DNA of 64,000 nucleotides from Variovorax sp. 770b2 (GCF_900115685.1 NZ_FOXJ01000001.1:839796-903795); one strand, 5' to 3'. Positions 1-9,264 are shown, counted from the stretch's first letter. The notes: generated from the sequence alone by a model not told the origin. A program made the numbers and translations.

Positions 1-674
1 CCGTCCAGCAGGTTGCTGCCGCGCTCCTCCTTGAAGGTGCCGCGCAGGCTCTGCGTGACGAAGTTGGTCATGAGCGAGATCACGCCGTCGGACATGGCCG
101 CATCGACCACCTGGCCCAGCCCCGAGGCCTCGGCCTCGCGCAGCGCGGCCAGGATGCCGACCACCAGGTAGAGGCTGCCGCCGCCGTAGTCGCCCACGAG
201 GTTGAGCGGCGGCACCGGCGCGCCGCCGGCCGGGCCGATGGCATGCAGCGCACCGGTGATCGAGATGTAGTTGATGTCGTGCCCCGCGGCGTTGGCCAGC
301 GGGCCGTGCTGGCCCCAGCCGGTCATGCGGCCGTAGACCAGCTTCGGGTTGCGCGCGGCAACGACGTCGGGGCCGAGGCCCAGGCGCTCCATCACGCCGG
401 GTCGAAAGCCTTCGACGAGCACGTCGGCCTTGTCGAGCAGCGCGAGCACTTCTTCGCGCGCGGCCGCGTCCTTCAGGTCGGCCAGCACGACGGTGCGGCC
501 GCGGCCGGTGAGGTTGTTGCGGTCGCCCAGCTTCTTGCCGGGGCGGTCGATGGTGACGACGTCGGCGCCCATGTCGGACAGCAGCATGCAGGCGAACGGC
601 CCCGGGCCGATGCCGGCGAATTCGATGACGCGCAGGCCCGTGAGCGGGCCCTTGGAGGCGGGTGTGGTGGACAT
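1..674 (-). CDS. CaiB/BaiF-family protein, alpha-methylacyl-CoA racemase-like (3' end outside window)
   Basis: The visible 224 codons give the N-terminal half of a family III CoA-transferase fold protein. The segment GHDINY (about residue 130) and the segment VVDAAMSDG (about residue 198) match the positions that carry the catalytic His and Asp in alpha-methylacyl-CoA racemases. This favours racemisation of 2-methyl-branched acyl-CoA over CoA transfer, but the second half is missing. The ATG at 674 is the only sensible start. It is the third gene of a minus-strand unit that begins at 3012, following the permease by 38 bases. A racemase for branched acyl-CoA would suit degradation of an isoprenoid or branched ring-opened product; that role is inference. 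Confidence 0.8.
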   Translation of the reverse strand, partial: MSTTPASKGPLTGLRVIEFAGIGPGPFACMLLSDMGADVVTIDRPGKKLGDRNNLTGRGRTVVLADLKDAAAREEVLALLDKADVLVEGFRPGVMERLGLGPDVVAARNPKLVYGRMTGWGQHGPLANAAGHDINYISITGALHAIGPAGGAPVPPLNLVGDYGGGSLYLVVGILAALREAEASGLGQVVDAAMSDGVISLMTNFVTQSLRGTFKEERGSNLLD

Positions 675-712
675 GAAAGGGGTCTCCGTGGATTCGTTGG
701 GTTCGAAAGGAT

Positions 713-2170
713 TCAGAAGGCGGCGCGCATCAGCACCGACACCATGCCCAGTGCCACGGCAGCGACGGCCAGGCACAGGATCGCGTAGACGTGGTTCGCG
801 CGCACGGTGACGGCGTAGATCGAGAAGCCGGAATAGCGGCTCGCCATGAGCGCCATCATCGAGAACGGCGTGGCGCAACTGGACACCGACCAGCCGACCA
901 GGATCGCCGCCAGATGCGGGATGGGCGCCAGGTGCACCAGCGACGGCGGCAGCGACGAAGCCACCAGCACAGACGACAGCACCGGGTGCACCGCCGCGAA
1001 GCCGAGCACGATGATCGCCAGCATGAGCGCCAGGCACGCGAGCACGGCCGAGTGCGACAGCGCCGAGCCCACGGCCGCCGTCCACGCCACCGGAATGGCC
1101 CCGGCGATGATGGTGCCGCCGCAGCCCGCGACCATGAAGAGCGCGACCTCGCCGGCCAGGCCCGGCAGCGCCAGCACGTCGGCGCGCAGCGCGCCACCCG
1201 CGCGGCGCCAGCGACGGGCGCCTTGCGCGTTCAGGCGGTGCAGCGCCAGCGCGATGAAAGGAATGACGATGACGATCGAGCCGACCACCGCGATCTGCAG
1301 CGCATGCGCGACGCCGATCACGACGACGAGAAATCCGCCCATCGCGGCCAGCATCGGAAAGAGCGCACCGGCCAGTGCGCTGTCCGGGCGGTCGGCCGGC
1401 GGTGGCGCGGTGCGCCCGCGCAGGCGCCACTGGTCCAGCGCGATGCCGATCACGATGGAGCCGGCCGCCAGCGCCAGCGTGAGCGGCACCACCGTCGACC
1501 AGCTCAACCCCGGGTAGAGCGCGAGCAGGATCGTGAGGTTGCTGACCATCGGGCTCCACAGCGTGGCGGCCGAGAAGCTGCGCGTGATGGCCGCGAACAT
1601 GGCCAGCCGGTCTTCGTCGGCCGCGACCTCGCCGCGCGCCGCCATCTGCAGCAGCAGGGTGACGCCCGCCATGCCCAGCAGCCCGCCGAAGAGCTGCGCC
1701 GCGAACGAGAACCACGTGTAGCGGCTGCGCATGCCGCTGGCCAGCAGGTGCTGCGCGACGATGCGGGTGTACGGGCTCTCGAGCGCCGCGCGCGCGAGAA
1801 GCGACACCGACGACACCAGCGACACCATCAGCGCGCCGATGGCGATGCCGCGTGCCAGGCTGGGCAGCGGCTCGGCGGCGAAGGGCAGCAGCAGCATGCT
1901 CAGCCCGCCCACCACCAAGGTCACGCGGCGGATGCTGCGCGGAATGCGCCGATGCTCGATCAGCAGGAACAGCGCCGCCGCCAAGCCCGTGAGCCACACC
2001 ACGCCCGACTGCGGCCAGAACTGGTTGGCCAGCGTGCCGAGCGCAATGGTGACCAGGCAGGCCGCGCCCGGCCAGCTGCGCGGCGGCGCCGCGGTGCGGA
2101 CGTCGATCACTTCGAGTACCTCGGCGGCCTCGGCCGCCGCGATCGTCCCGGTTGCCGTGGTGCCGTTCAA
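713..2170 (-). CDS. Polytopic membrane transporter of unrecognised family
   Basis: About 485 residues with roughly eleven or twelve hydrophobic stretches separated by short charged loops, ending near a segment rich in Ser, Pro and His ([17 protein letters not shown]) that resembles substrate-site helices of ion-coupled transporters. I do not recognise the family. The start is unusual: the reading frame is open far upstream through the preceding gene, and the best candidate is TTG at 2170, which overlaps the TGA of the upstream gene in a TTGA arrangement and implies translational coupling. A later internal start is possible because the first forty residues are polar. Its tight coupling to the duplicated protein at 2167-3012 suggests that it moves the same compound. 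Confidence 0.7.
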   Translation of the reverse strand: MNGTTATGTIAAAEAAEVLEVIDVRTAAPPRSWPGAACLVTIALGTLANQFWPQSGVVWLTGLAAALFLLIEHRRIPRSIRRVTLVVGGLSMLLLPFAAEPLPSLARGIAIGALMVSLVSSVSLLARAALESPYTRIVAQHLLASGMRSRYTWFSFAAQLFGGLLGMAGVTLLLQMAARGEVAADEDRLAMFAAITRSFSAATLWSPMVSNLTILLALYPGLSWSTVVPLTLALAAGSIVIGIALDQWRLRGRTAPPPADRPDSALAGALFPMLAAMGGFLVVVIGVAHALQIAVVGSIVIVIPFIALALHRLNAQGARRWRRAGGALRADVLALPGLAGEVALFMVAGCGGTIIAGAIPVAWTAAVGSALSHSAVLACLALMLAIIVLGFAAVHPVLSSVLVASSLPPSLVHLAPIPHLAAILVGWSVSSCATPFSMMALMASRYSGFSIYAVTVRANHVYAILCLAVAAVALGMVSVLMRAAF

Positions 2171-3012
2171 TTCAACAGAAGCAATGCGGCTTCCTTCGCG
2201 CTCTGGCCCACCTTCACGCCCTTGGCGCGGGCATGGCTGTTGGCGGCGCTGATCACGCCGTCGAAGTAGGTGCTTTGCCCGTCGCCCATGCGTGCCGTGA
2301 GCGCGCTGACCGAGGCGCCGGCGATGCCGTCGGGCTCCACGGCCTCCAGTGCACTCAGGCCGGAGCCGTTCTTGCCGCCGCCGCCGTCGGAGCAGATGAA
2401 GGCCCACGGGCGGTAGTCGCGAAAGTAGCCGATCACGCTGCGGCCGGTGTGGCCTGCCGTGCACAGCACATTGCGTTCGCGGTCTTCGGGCAGCGCGTAG
2501 GCGATGGAGTCGGTGCACACGATGCTGCGGCCGCTGGCCGCGGTGTGGATCACGCGGCGCCGCGTGGGCTCGAAGTGCGCGGGCTTGCGCTCGCCGCTCA
2601 GCATGCAGCGCGCGGCTTCGCTGCAGGTCATGCCGGGCTCGATGCCCAGCGCCTGCGCGGCGTCGTTCACGCGGCTGACGATGCCGTTGTCGTACAGGTC
2701 GCGGCCGTTGCCCATCTCGGCGGTCATGACGTCGACCGCGGCCGAGGGCACGCCGAGCGCCTCGTAATACCAGAGCCCGGCGATGCCGGCGCCGTCCTTG
2801 CCGATGGCGCAGTCCAGGCCGATCACGAAGCGGGGCCTGGCCGACATCACCATGCGTGCGCACAGCACGCCCGAGTAGGAGGCGTTGACGACGAGGTCGC
2901 CGGCGGTGCCCGGCGCCTGGGCGACGTAGCCCTCGACGTAGGTGGCGGAATCGAACACCAGGATGCGGCCCTGGGGCGTTTCGACGGCAAGAGGGGTGTG
3001 GCTGGATGCCAT
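2167..3012 (-). CDS. Two-repeat protein of unknown function
   Basis: A 281-residue protein I cannot assign. It consists of two homologous halves, about residues 15-134 and 161-276. Each starts with a GR-hydrophobic-DS-AY strand, passes through a DxxxGK(D/N)GxG loop (residues 67-76 and 209-218) and ends with MG(N/D)G...Y(F)D(N)G(V/I)(V/I)S..N (100-116 and 242-258), then a G(I/V)xxG tail. There is no signal peptide and no transmembrane segment, so it is probably cytoplasmic. The ATG at 3012 is preceded by GAAGG at good spacing. It is the first gene of the minus-strand unit, divergent from the regulator at 3139. An enzyme with a pseudo-twofold active site is plausible, but no reaction is claimed. 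Confidence 0.75.
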   Translation of the reverse strand: MASSHTPLAVETPQGRILVFDSATYVEGYVAQAPGTAGDLVVNASYSGVLCARMVMSARPRFVIGLDCAIGKDGAGIAGLWYYEALGVPSAAVDVMTAEMGNGRDLYDNGIVSRVNDAAQALGIEPGMTCSEAARCMLSGERKPAHFEPTRRRVIHTAASGRSIVCTDSIAYALPEDRERNVLCTAGHTGRSVIGYFRDYRPWAFICSDGGGGKNGSGLSALEAVEPDGIAGASVSALTARMGDGQSTYFDGVISAANSHARAKGVKVGQSAKEAALLLLN

Positions 3013-3065
3013 GGGGTGAGACCTTCGCGGAATGAGGGAGCGGGTGGGTTCTGGTTGAGACTCTA

Positions 3066-3089
3066 ATGGTAAATCCATTTGGCCAAATG
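3066..3089. promoter_or_regulatory. Operator-like dyads between divergent transcription units
   Basis: ATGGTAAATCCAT (3066-3078) is a near-palindrome of the AWTGGT-N3-ACCAWT type seen at several other promoters here. It overlaps a perfect 14-base palindrome, CATTTGGCCAAATG (3076-3089). The pair lies between the start of the duplicated protein (3012, minus) and the FadR-type regulator (3139, plus). Autoregulation plus control of the left arm is a reasonable inference. Confidence 0.5.
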
Positions 3090-3138
3090 CCGCACGGGCA
3101 GAATGGCGCGAATGCGCCACCACCGGCCGCAACCATCA

Positions 3139-3972
3139 ATGGAATCTATGGACAAGACTCAGGACCTGGCTTTTCAACAGATCAAGACCCGCAGGGTGTT
3201 CGAGGAAATCTGCGAGCAGATCCGCAATCGCCTCAGTTCCGGGGCGCTCAAGCCCGGTGACAAGCTGCCGGCCGAGCGCGATCTGGCCGTGGAGTTCAAG
3301 GTCAGCCGGCCCGCGGTGCGCGAGGCGCTGCGCACGCTGGAGATCTCGGGCGTGGTGTCGCTGCGCAAGGGCGTCAAGGGCGGGGCGTTCATCCGCGACG
3401 GCAATCCAGCGATCCTCACGCAGTCGCTGCAGGATTTGATGTTCCTGGGCAGCGTGTCGCTGCGCAGCCTGGCCGAGGCGCGCGTGCTCATCAACGGGGT
3501 CGTCATCAGGCTGGCCTGCGAGCGCGCCTCCGAGGACGATTTCAGGGCCCTGGCCGAGAACATCGATTTCATCGAGAGCAGCGAAGACCTGCAGCACCGC
3601 GCCAACGCGGGCGTGATGTTCTTCAGGCTCATCGCGCGTGCCACGCGCAACGAGGTGCTGATGATGCTGGTCGATTCGCTGGGCGACATCATTCGCGTGG
3701 TGATCGACCGCACCGGCCGCGTCGCACGACCGGAGCTGGTGGCGGTGCGCCGGCGCATCCTGGCCGCGATGAAGGCCCGCGACGCCGACGCCGCGATCCA
3801 CGAAATGAACGACTACCTGGCCGTGGTGCATCTGGGCATCGACATCGGCGAGCCGGTCATCGAGGTGGTCAAGCCGGGGCGCACCGTCGCGGCCGTGGCC
3901 AAGAAGGCAGCCAACACCAGGCACGTGGGCGCCAAGCCCAAGGCCGCGCCCGCGAGCCGCAAGGCGCGCTGA
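3139..3972 (+). CDS. FadR-subfamily GntR transcriptional regulator with His-less FCD domain
   Basis: A 277-residue repressor-type protein. An N-terminal winged helix (about residues 17-80) contains the usual PGDKLPAERDLA and VSRPAVREALRTLE segments. A C-terminal FCD effector domain covers about 110-235, and a basic, Ala/Lys-rich tail follows. Where most FCD domains have FH as a metal ligand, this one has FFRLIARATRNEVL, so a metal-dependent carboxylate site is unlikely. ATG 3148 is an equally possible start (MDKTQ...). It stands beside dyads at 3066-3089 and upstream of an operon with a perfect dyad on its -10 box (4075-4089), making it the best candidate regulator of that operator. Its FCD is strikingly close to those fused to the flavin reductases at 11525 and 21910. 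Confidence 0.9.
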   Translation: MESMDKTQDLAFQQIKTRRVFEEICEQIRNRLSSGALKPGDKLPAERDLAVEFKVSRPAVREALRTLEISGVVSLRKGVKGGAFIRDGNPAILTQSLQDLMFLGSVSLRSLAEARVLINGVVIRLACERASEDDFRALAENIDFIESSEDLQHRANAGVMFFRLIARATRNEVLMMLVDSLGDIIRVVIDRTGRVARPELVAVRRRILAAMKARDADAAIHEMNDYLAVVHLGIDIGEPVIEVVKPGRTVAAVAKKAANTRHVGAKPKAAPASRKAR

Positions 3973-4049
3973 CGCCCGCGAGGGGCTGACGCCCCAGACA
4001 CCCGGGGCCTTCGCGGCCGACTCCGTTTTCCTTCGAGCCCGCGCGGGTG

Positions 4050-4089
4050 TTGACAAGGTGTTTTTGTCTCTTAGAATGGTAATACCATT
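4050..4089 (+). promoter_or_regulatory. Sigma-70 promoter with overlapping operator
   Basis: TTGACA at 4050-4055 and TAGAAT at 4072-4077 are separated by 16 bases. The perfect dyad AATGGT-AAT-ACCATT (4075-4089) overlaps the -10 box and the expected transcription start. This is the layout of a directly repressed promoter for the amidohydrolase unit that starts at 4151. Confidence 0.75.
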
Positions 4090-4150
4090 AAGATCAGACG
4101 CGACACCCGCTTCACGCATTCACCACCCCACCGCATCACGAGGCTCATAC

Positions 4151-5383
4151 ATGACCGAAATCGTCGTCAACGAACAGAACAAATGGCGCCTGAACACTCC
4201 GGGCGCCGATGGCTGGCAGCAGTCCCCGCGCCCCGGCGCGCCCAACAAGTACCTGATGATCTCGTCGGACACGCACGCCAACGAGCCGGGCAACCTGTGG
4301 GCCGAGCGCATCGACGCCAAGTACAAGGACCGCCTGCCCAAGATGTGGATCGACGACAAGGGCATCCAGTGGCGCAAGATGGAAGCCTCCGAGCAGGCCG
4401 ACCGCCTGGTGCTGGCCCGCCTGGAGGGCGAAGACCTCGCGCGCTCGAAGGCCGGTGCCACCGCCACCGAGAAGGGCCCTTCGGTCGACCAGCGCCTGAA
4501 GGACCTGGCGATGGACGGCATCGACGGCGAGATCATCTTCCCCGGCAAGGGCCTGGGCATGTGGTACACGTTCGATCCGGCCTTTGCCCACGCGCAATGC
4601 GAGGTCTACAACACCTGGGCCTGGGAAACCTTCGGTCCGCACATCGATCGCCTCTCGCCCGCCGCGGCGCTGGCCACCGGCGACATTCCGGCCACCCTCA
4701 AGGAAGTCGAGCGCTGCCTCAAGCTGGGCTTTCGCCACTTCACGCTGCCGTGCAAGCCGCTGTTCGGCCCGCCCAAGACCAATGAACTGAACTACAACAA
4801 GATCGACTTCGATCCGATGTGGGCGATGTTCGTCGAGGCCGGCGTGCCCGTGACCTTCCACGTCTCCACCGGCAAGGACCCGCGCACCACGCGGGGCCTG
4901 GGCGGCGCGGTCGTCAACTACGTGGTGCATTCGCTGTCGCCGACGCTGGAGCCGCTGGTGAACATCTGCGCCTCGGGCGTGGCCGAGCGCTTCCCCGAGC
5001 TGAAGTTCGGCAGCGTGGAGGCCGGCATCGGCTGGGTGCCATGGATGCTCGAAGCCATGGACGAGGCCTACCTGAAGCATCACTTCTGGGTCAAGCCCAA
5101 GCTGAAGGCGCTGCCCAGCGACTACTTCCGCGCCAAGGGTTTCGCCACCTTCGGCGAGGACCGCCCGGGCCTGGCGCTGATCGAGGAATTTGCGCTGCAG
5201 GACAACTTCATGTGGGCCAACGACTACCCGCACCACGAAGGCACCTGGCCGCATTCGGCCGAAGCCATCGAGCGGCAGATGGGCCACCTGACCGAAGGCA
5301 CGCGCGCCAAGGTGCTCGGCGAGAGCGCGGCCAGGGTGTTCGGCTTCAAGGAAGTGCTCCAGCGCTACAACGCCAAGCGCTGA
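4151..5383 (+). CDS. Amidohydrolase-related TIM-barrel protein (amidohydrolase_2 type)
   Basis: A 410-residue metal-dependent hydrolase or decarboxylase fold protein. The N-terminal metal motif is the SSDTHANEP form (residues 38-46) rather than HxH. His appears in TFHVST (about 237), and NDYPHHEGTWPHS (from about 357) supplies the late Asp and His region. These features fit the ACMSD-like branch, whose members decarboxylate or hydrolyse cyclic acids; the substrate is unknown. The ATG at 4151 has GAGG upstream. It is the first gene after the operator-bearing promoter and is followed by a strong terminator at 5424, so it may be expressed at a higher level than the cupin, Bug and flavoprotein genes behind it. 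Confidence 0.85.
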   Translation: MTEIVVNEQNKWRLNTPGADGWQQSPRPGAPNKYLMISSDTHANEPGNLWAERIDAKYKDRLPKMWIDDKGIQWRKMEASEQADRLVLARLEGEDLARSKAGATATEKGPSVDQRLKDLAMDGIDGEIIFPGKGLGMWYTFDPAFAHAQCEVYNTWAWETFGPHIDRLSPAAALATGDIPATLKEVERCLKLGFRHFTLPCKPLFGPPKTNELNYNKIDFDPMWAMFVEAGVPVTFHVSTGKDPRTTRGLGGAVVNYVVHSLSPTLEPLVNICASGVAERFPELKFGSVEAGIGWVPWMLEAMDEAYLKHHFWVKPKLKALPSDYFRAKGFATFGEDRPGLALIEEFALQDNFMWANDYPHHEGTWPHSAEAIERQMGHLTEGTRAKVLGESAARVFGFKEVLQRYNAKR

Positions 5384-5423
5384 GCCGGCAGGAACGAGCC
5401 AGAAAGAGCCAGCAAACGGAAAG

Positions 5424-5458
5424 AGCGCCGGGGCACCGATTCGTGCCCCGGCGCTTTT
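5424..5458 (+). terminator. Rho-independent terminator
   Basis: A perfect 13-base-pair stem (5424-5436 with 5443-5455), very GC-rich, with a six-base loop CGATTC, runs into a T tract. It lies between two genes of the same orientation, so it probably ends or attenuates the amidohydrolase transcript before the cupin gene. Confidence 0.9.
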
Positions 5459-5505
5459 GTCGTCCGCCCCCCGAACGCCGGACGCCGACCCGCAGGAGAC
5501 ACACG

Positions 5506-5913
5506 ATGACACTCACCGCCTTCACGCCCTTCCATCCCGCGCACGACAAGCTCACCGACGGCGATTCGCGCTACGTCGATGTCGCGGGCCTGCCCTGGAA
5601 GCCCACGCCCACGCCCGGCATCGACATGAAGGTGCTGATGCAGGACGACAGCACCGGCCTGCTGACCGCGCTGTTCCGCTGGCAGCCGGGCACCCAGTTG
5701 CCGCTGCACGAGCACGTGGAGATCGAGCAGACCTACGTGCTGGAGGGCAGCATCGTCGACGAGGAGGGCGAGGTGCGCGAGGGCGGCTACGTCTGGCGCC
5801 CGAAGGGGAACCGGCACCTGGCACGCTCGCCCGGCGGCGCGCTGGTGATCTCGTTCTTCCTGAAGCCGAACCTGTTCCTGGAAGGCGAGCACGCCGGCAA
5901 GGAGTTGAAGTAG
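5506..5913 (+). CDS. Small cupin-domain protein
   Basis: A 135-residue single-domain beta-barrel protein. The first cupin motif is visible around LPLHEHVEIEQTYVLEG (His, His and Glu at about 66-70), and the second is around RHLARSPGG (about 103-111), typical of ChrR-like and dihydroxyacetophenone-dioxygenase-like cupins. It may be a metal-dependent dioxygenase, an isomerase or a binding protein; the sequence does not decide. The ATG is preceded by AGGAGA. It sits 47 bases after a strong terminator, so it depends on read-through or on a promoter of its own that I could not identify. Confidence 0.8.
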   Translation: MTLTAFTPFHPAHDKLTDGDSRYVDVAGLPWKPTPTPGIDMKVLMQDDSTGLLTALFRWQPGTQLPLHEHVEIEQTYVLEGSIVDEEGEVREGGYVWRPKGNRHLARSPGGALVISFFLKPNLFLEGEHAGKELK

Positions 5914-5948
5914 CGGCGCCCCGGGCGCTCGCCTGCGCGACCACTCGG

Positions 5949-5970
5949 TCACCCGATCACCCGATCACCC
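5949..5970 (+). repeat. Short tandem repeat TCACCCGA
   Basis: Two full copies and one partial copy of an octamer lie in the 79-base leader directly upstream of the Bug-protein gene at 5993. The second Bug gene at 19687 is also preceded by a short tandem repeat. Confidence 0.8.
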
Positions 5971-5992
5971 AACTACAAAGAGAGACAACCCC

Positions 5993-6967
5993 ATGAAATC
6001 CACCCGACGCGCCTTGCTGACCTTGGCGGCGGTTGCCGCGCTCGCAGCAAGCCCGGCCTTCGCGCAGCCGGATTTTCCGAACAAGCCCATCAAGATCATC
6101 GTGCCGTACCCGGCGGGCGGCCTGTCCGACTTCCAGGTGCGCGCCATCGCCGAGCCGTTGGGCAAGCTGCTCGGCCAGCCGATCATCGTGGACAACCGGC
6201 CCGGCGCATCGGCCGGCATCGGCACGCTGGCCGTGGCGGCTTCGCCGCCCGACGGCTACACGCTGGGGTTCGTGAACAACGGCTTCGTGATCACGCCCCT
6301 GGTCAACAAGAGCGCGAACTACGACCCGGTGAAGGACTTCGCACCGGTGTCGGTGGTGTCGACCTCGCCGATGGTGCTGGTGGTGAACGCGTCGGTGCCT
6401 GCCACCGACGTGCGCAGCTTCATCGAGTACGCCAAGGCGCAGCCCGCCGGCATCGAGTACGGATCGGCCGGCACCGCATCGTTCGGCCACATGGCGACGG
6501 CACTGTTCTCGCAAGCCACGGGCTTGAACATGACGCACATTCCCTACAAGGGCGAGGCGCCGATGAGCCTGGCGCTGCGCACCGGCGAGGTGAAGGTGCT
6601 CATCACCACGCCTTCGCCGCAGATCATGGGCGCGGTCAAGGAGGGCAAGCTCAGGCTGCTGGGCGTGGCTTCCGGCAAGCCCGCGCCGCTGCTGCCCGGC
6701 GTCAAGCAGATCTCCGACACCGTGCCCGGCTTCACCGCCGAAGTGTGGTTCGGCCTGTTCGCGCCCAAGGGCACGCCGCCCGAAACGGTGGCCAGGCTCA
6801 ATGCGGCGCTGGTGAAGGTGCTGGCCATGCCCGAGACCAAGGAAAAGTTCGCGAGCGTGAGCGCGCAGGCCGAAAGCACCTCGCCGGCCACCTACGCGAA
6901 GATGGTGCGCGAGGAGTCCGCGCGCTGGGCGGACCTGATCGCCAAGACCGGGATCAAGGCCGAGTGA
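5993..6967 (+). CDS. Tripartite tricarboxylate transporter substrate-binding protein (Bug family)
   Basis: A 324-residue periplasmic solute receptor. A cleavable Sec signal peptide is clear (basic start, Ala-rich core, cleavage after SPAFA near residue 24). The mature part has the family's PNKPIKIIVPYPAGG start, the VDNRPGASAGIG segment and the HIPYKG segment. Bug proteins bind carboxylates or amides and normally feed TctAB permeases; none is encoded here, so it either uses a permease elsewhere or acts as a sensor. AGAGA precedes the ATG, and its stop overlaps the GTG of the flavoprotein gene. Confidence 0.93.
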   Translation: MKSTRRALLTLAAVAALAASPAFAQPDFPNKPIKIIVPYPAGGLSDFQVRAIAEPLGKLLGQPIIVDNRPGASAGIGTLAVAASPPDGYTLGFVNNGFVITPLVNKSANYDPVKDFAPVSVVSTSPMVLVVNASVPATDVRSFIEYAKAQPAGIEYGSAGTASFGHMATALFSQATGLNMTHIPYKGEAPMSLALRTGEVKVLITTPSPQIMGAVKEGKLRLLGVASGKPAPLLPGVKQISDTVPGFTAEVWFGLFAPKGTPPETVARLNAALVKVLAMPETKEKFASVSAQAESTSPATYAKMVREESARWADLIAKTGIKAE

Positions 6968-8490
6968 AGCGCGCTGGCGCTGGCGATGCCGCCGTCGACG
7001 TCATCGTGGTCGGGGGCGGTGCGTCGGGGCTGAGCGCTGCCATCGAAGCCGCTGCGGCCGGTGCGCGCACGCTGGTGCTCGAGAAGAACGCGATGCCCGG
7101 CGGCAGCAGCCGGCTGTCGGTCGGCTCGATCAATGCCGCCGGCTCCAGCCTGCAGAAACGCGCGGGCATCGTCGACACGCCCGACGAGCACTTCGAGGAC
7201 ATGGACCGCTTCACCGGCGCCTTCTCCTCGCGCGAGAACCTCGCGTTGCGCCGCCTGCTGGTGGACAACGCCGCGGAAACGCTGGAGTGGCTGATGTCGC
7301 TGGGCCTGTGCTTCTACGGGCCGACCGCCGACCCGCCGCACCGGCATCCGCGCATGCACAACGTGGTGCCCAACTCGCGCGCCTATCCGTACTGCCTGGG
7401 CCGCGAGGCGCGGCGCCGCGGCGTGGAGATTCGCCTGGGCGCGCGCGTGGACGAACTCTTGCGCGCGCCCGATGGCGGGGTGCGCGGGGTGTCTGCACTG
7501 ATCGACGGAGAGCGCGTGCAGTTCCAGGCGCGCCGCGGCGTGGTGCTGGCCGCCGGCGACTACAGCAACGGCAGCGAGATGAAGCAGCGCTTTCGCCCCG
7601 AGCTGGCCGGCATTCCGGGCGTGAACCCGACCGCAACCGGCGACGGGCATCGCATGGCCGAGGCCTTCGGCGCGCAGCTGGTCAATGGCGAGGTCGTCTA
7701 CGGGCCGGGCCTGCGATTCGTGGAGCCGGCGCGGCCGAGCCTCGTGCGGCGGCTGCCGCCTTCGTGGTGGCTGGGGCAACTGATGCAGCTGTCGCTCAAC
7801 CACCTTCCGATCCGGTGGTTCCGTCCCTTCGTGATGGCCTTCATGACGGCCTCGCTGGGCCCCGAGGCCGCGATGCTGCGGGCCGGCGCGGTGCTGGTCA
7901 ACGCCGAAGGGCGGCGCTTCACCGACGAACTCGCCCAGCCGGGGCTGGCGATCGCGCAGCAGCCCCGCGGGCTTGCGTGGCTGGTGTTCGACAGCCGCGT
8001 GGCGCAGATGTTTTCCGCGCCGCCGCACCACGTGTCGACCGCGCCCGGCGTGGCCTTCGCCTACCTGCCGGATTACCTGCGGCATCGCAAGGACCTCTAC
8101 CACCGCGCGGAAAACCTCGACGCGCTCGGCGCGGGCATGGGCATGCCGGCGGGTGCGCTGCGGCAGGCGATCCAGGCGCACAACGCGCAGCTCGCGGGCG
8201 AGCCTTCATCGAAGGCGGCGGCAGCCGGCAGGGGTGCGGTGACCGAGGGGCCGTTCTACGCGCTCGGCCCGCTGGAGAGCCGCATCGTCATCACCGATGG
8301 CGCGCTGGCCGTGAACACCTCGCACCAGGTGCTGGCGACCGGCGGCGCGGTGATCCCCAGGCTCTATGCCGCGGGCTCGGTGGGGCAGGGTGGCGCGCTG
8401 CTGGCCGGCAACGGGCACCACATCGTCTGGGCCGTGACCTCGGGCCGGCGCGCCGGGCGCTTCGCGGCGCAGGCGCCGCAGCGGGCCTGA
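6964..8490 (+). CDS. FAD-dependent dehydrogenase/reductase (FAD_binding_2 family)
   Basis: A 508-residue flavoprotein with an N-terminal dinucleotide-binding motif GGGASG (from about residue 16) and the family's late segment AAGSVGQGGALLAGNGHHI. It belongs with fumarate reductase and ketosteroid dehydrogenase flavoproteins. However, it lacks the Tyr-bearing YPGPG-like loop present in the relatives at 12544 and 31443, so its substrate or direction probably differs. GTG at 6964 overlaps the upstream stop (GTGA), pointing to translational coupling with the Bug gene. No heme domain and no signal peptide are present, so it should be cytoplasmic. Confidence 0.85.
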   Translation: MKRAGAGDAAVDVIVVGGGASGLSAAIEAAAAGARTLVLEKNAMPGGSSRLSVGSINAAGSSLQKRAGIVDTPDEHFEDMDRFTGAFSSRENLALRRLLVDNAAETLEWLMSLGLCFYGPTADPPHRHPRMHNVVPNSRAYPYCLGREARRRGVEIRLGARVDELLRAPDGGVRGVSALIDGERVQFQARRGVVLAAGDYSNGSEMKQRFRPELAGIPGVNPTATGDGHRMAEAFGAQLVNGEVVYGPGLRFVEPARPSLVRRLPPSWWLGQLMQLSLNHLPIRWFRPFVMAFMTASLGPEAAMLRAGAVLVNAEGRRFTDELAQPGLAIAQQPRGLAWLVFDSRVAQMFSAPPHHVSTAPGVAFAYLPDYLRHRKDLYHRAENLDALGAGMGMPAGALRQAIQAHNAQLAGEPSSKAAAAGRGAVTEGPFYALGPLESRIVITDGALAVNTSHQVLATGGAVIPRLYAAGSVGQGGALLAGNGHHIVWAVTSGRRAGRFAAQAPQRA

Positions 8491-8503
8491 AGGAGCGCCG
8501 GGA

Positions 8504-8534
8504 AGAAGGCCTTCAGAAGGCCTTCAGGCCTTCT
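8504..8534. terminator. Hairpin between convergent genes
   Basis: AGAAGGCC (8504-8511) pairs with GGCCTTCT (8527-8534), with a further copy of the AAGGCCTT core in between. It lies at the 3' ends of the converging flavoprotein and regulator genes. There is no T tract, so it is only a probable bidirectional terminator. Confidence 0.5.
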
Positions 8535-9264
8535 GGCGCTCGTTCCAGAGATCGAGGTACTTGGTCTCCAGGCGCTTCAAGAACTTGCTCATCTCGAGCG
8601 CGGCCGCATCCGCATCGCGCTCGCGCAGGTGCTTGAGCAGGCGCCGCCGCGAGGGCAGGGTGTAGGCGTTTTCGCTCGGGCCGATGCCCTTGATGAACTG
8701 CCGCATGATTTCCATCATGCCTTCCATCGTGACCTGGATGATCGGGTTGCGCGTGGCGCCCGCCAGGATGTTGTGGAACTGCCGGTGCAGCTCGGCGCGC
8801 TCTTCGAAATTGCCCGCCTTCTGCGCGCGCACCGCCGCCTGGACGTTGGCTTCGAGCGCCTTCAGGTCGTCTTCGGTGATGCGCTCGCAGGCCACGCGGA
8901 CCACGATGGTGCTCACCCAGATGCGCGCCTCGGTGAGGTGCTGCGGCGTGATGGTGCCCAGGTGGTAGAGGTCGCGCAGGCCGTTGACGATCACGCCCGA
9001 ACTGCCCGGCAGCACGAAGGCGCCACCGGTCGCACCCTTGCGCAACTCGATCATTCCCGAGAGTTCGAGCGCGCGCAGCGCTTCGCGCAGGGTGTTGCGG
9101 CTGACGTTGAACTTGGCCGACAGCTCGCGCTCGCCGGGCAGGCGGTCGCCCGGTCGCAGCTTGCCCTTGGCCACCAGCTCCCGGATCTGGCCCGCGATTT
9201 CCTCGAAGGCGCGCTGCGGCGTGATCGGGGCGAAGCCAAAGGCGGAAACGGGGGTTTCTTTCAT
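8524..9264 (-). CDS. FadR-subfamily GntR regulator
   Basis: A 246-residue regulator: winged helix at about residues 14-80 with VSRNTLREALRALELSGMI, then an FCD domain that keeps the canonical His positions (ELHRQFHNILAGATRNP), so a metal-bound carboxylate effector is possible. It is nearly collinear with, and very similar to, the regulator at 42357 near the other end of the island, implying a fairly recent duplication. ATG 9264 was chosen because the conserved domain begins right after it; a longer frame exists but overlaps the NIPSNAP gene region without family support. Confidence 0.92.
   Translation of the reverse strand: MKETPVSAFGFAPITPQRAFEEIAGQIRELVAKGKLRPGDRLPGERELSAKFNVSRNTLREALRALELSGMIELRKGATGGAFVLPGSSGVIVNGLRDLYHLGTITPQHLTEARIWVSTIVVRVACERITEDDLKALEANVQAAVRAQKAGNFEERAELHRQFHNILAGATRNPIIQVTMEGMMEIMRQFIKGIGPSENAYTLPSRRRLLKHLRERDADAAALEMSKFLKRLETKYLDLWNERQKA

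Noticed and set aside
243..810. Plus-strand open frames over the left edge
   Set aside because: They are antisense to the CoA-transferase-family gene, rich in Arg/Ala/Pro, and have no family features.
791..2269. Long plus-strand frame of nearly 500 codons
   Set aside because: Antisense shadow of the permease gene; composition is dominated by Arg, His and Gln as expected from high-GC antisense.
2171..3139. N-terminal extension that would join the permease frame to an 800-residue protein
   Set aside because: The extension is an out-of-frame reading of the duplicated-protein gene and is Arg-rich; the TTG at 2170 is a better start.
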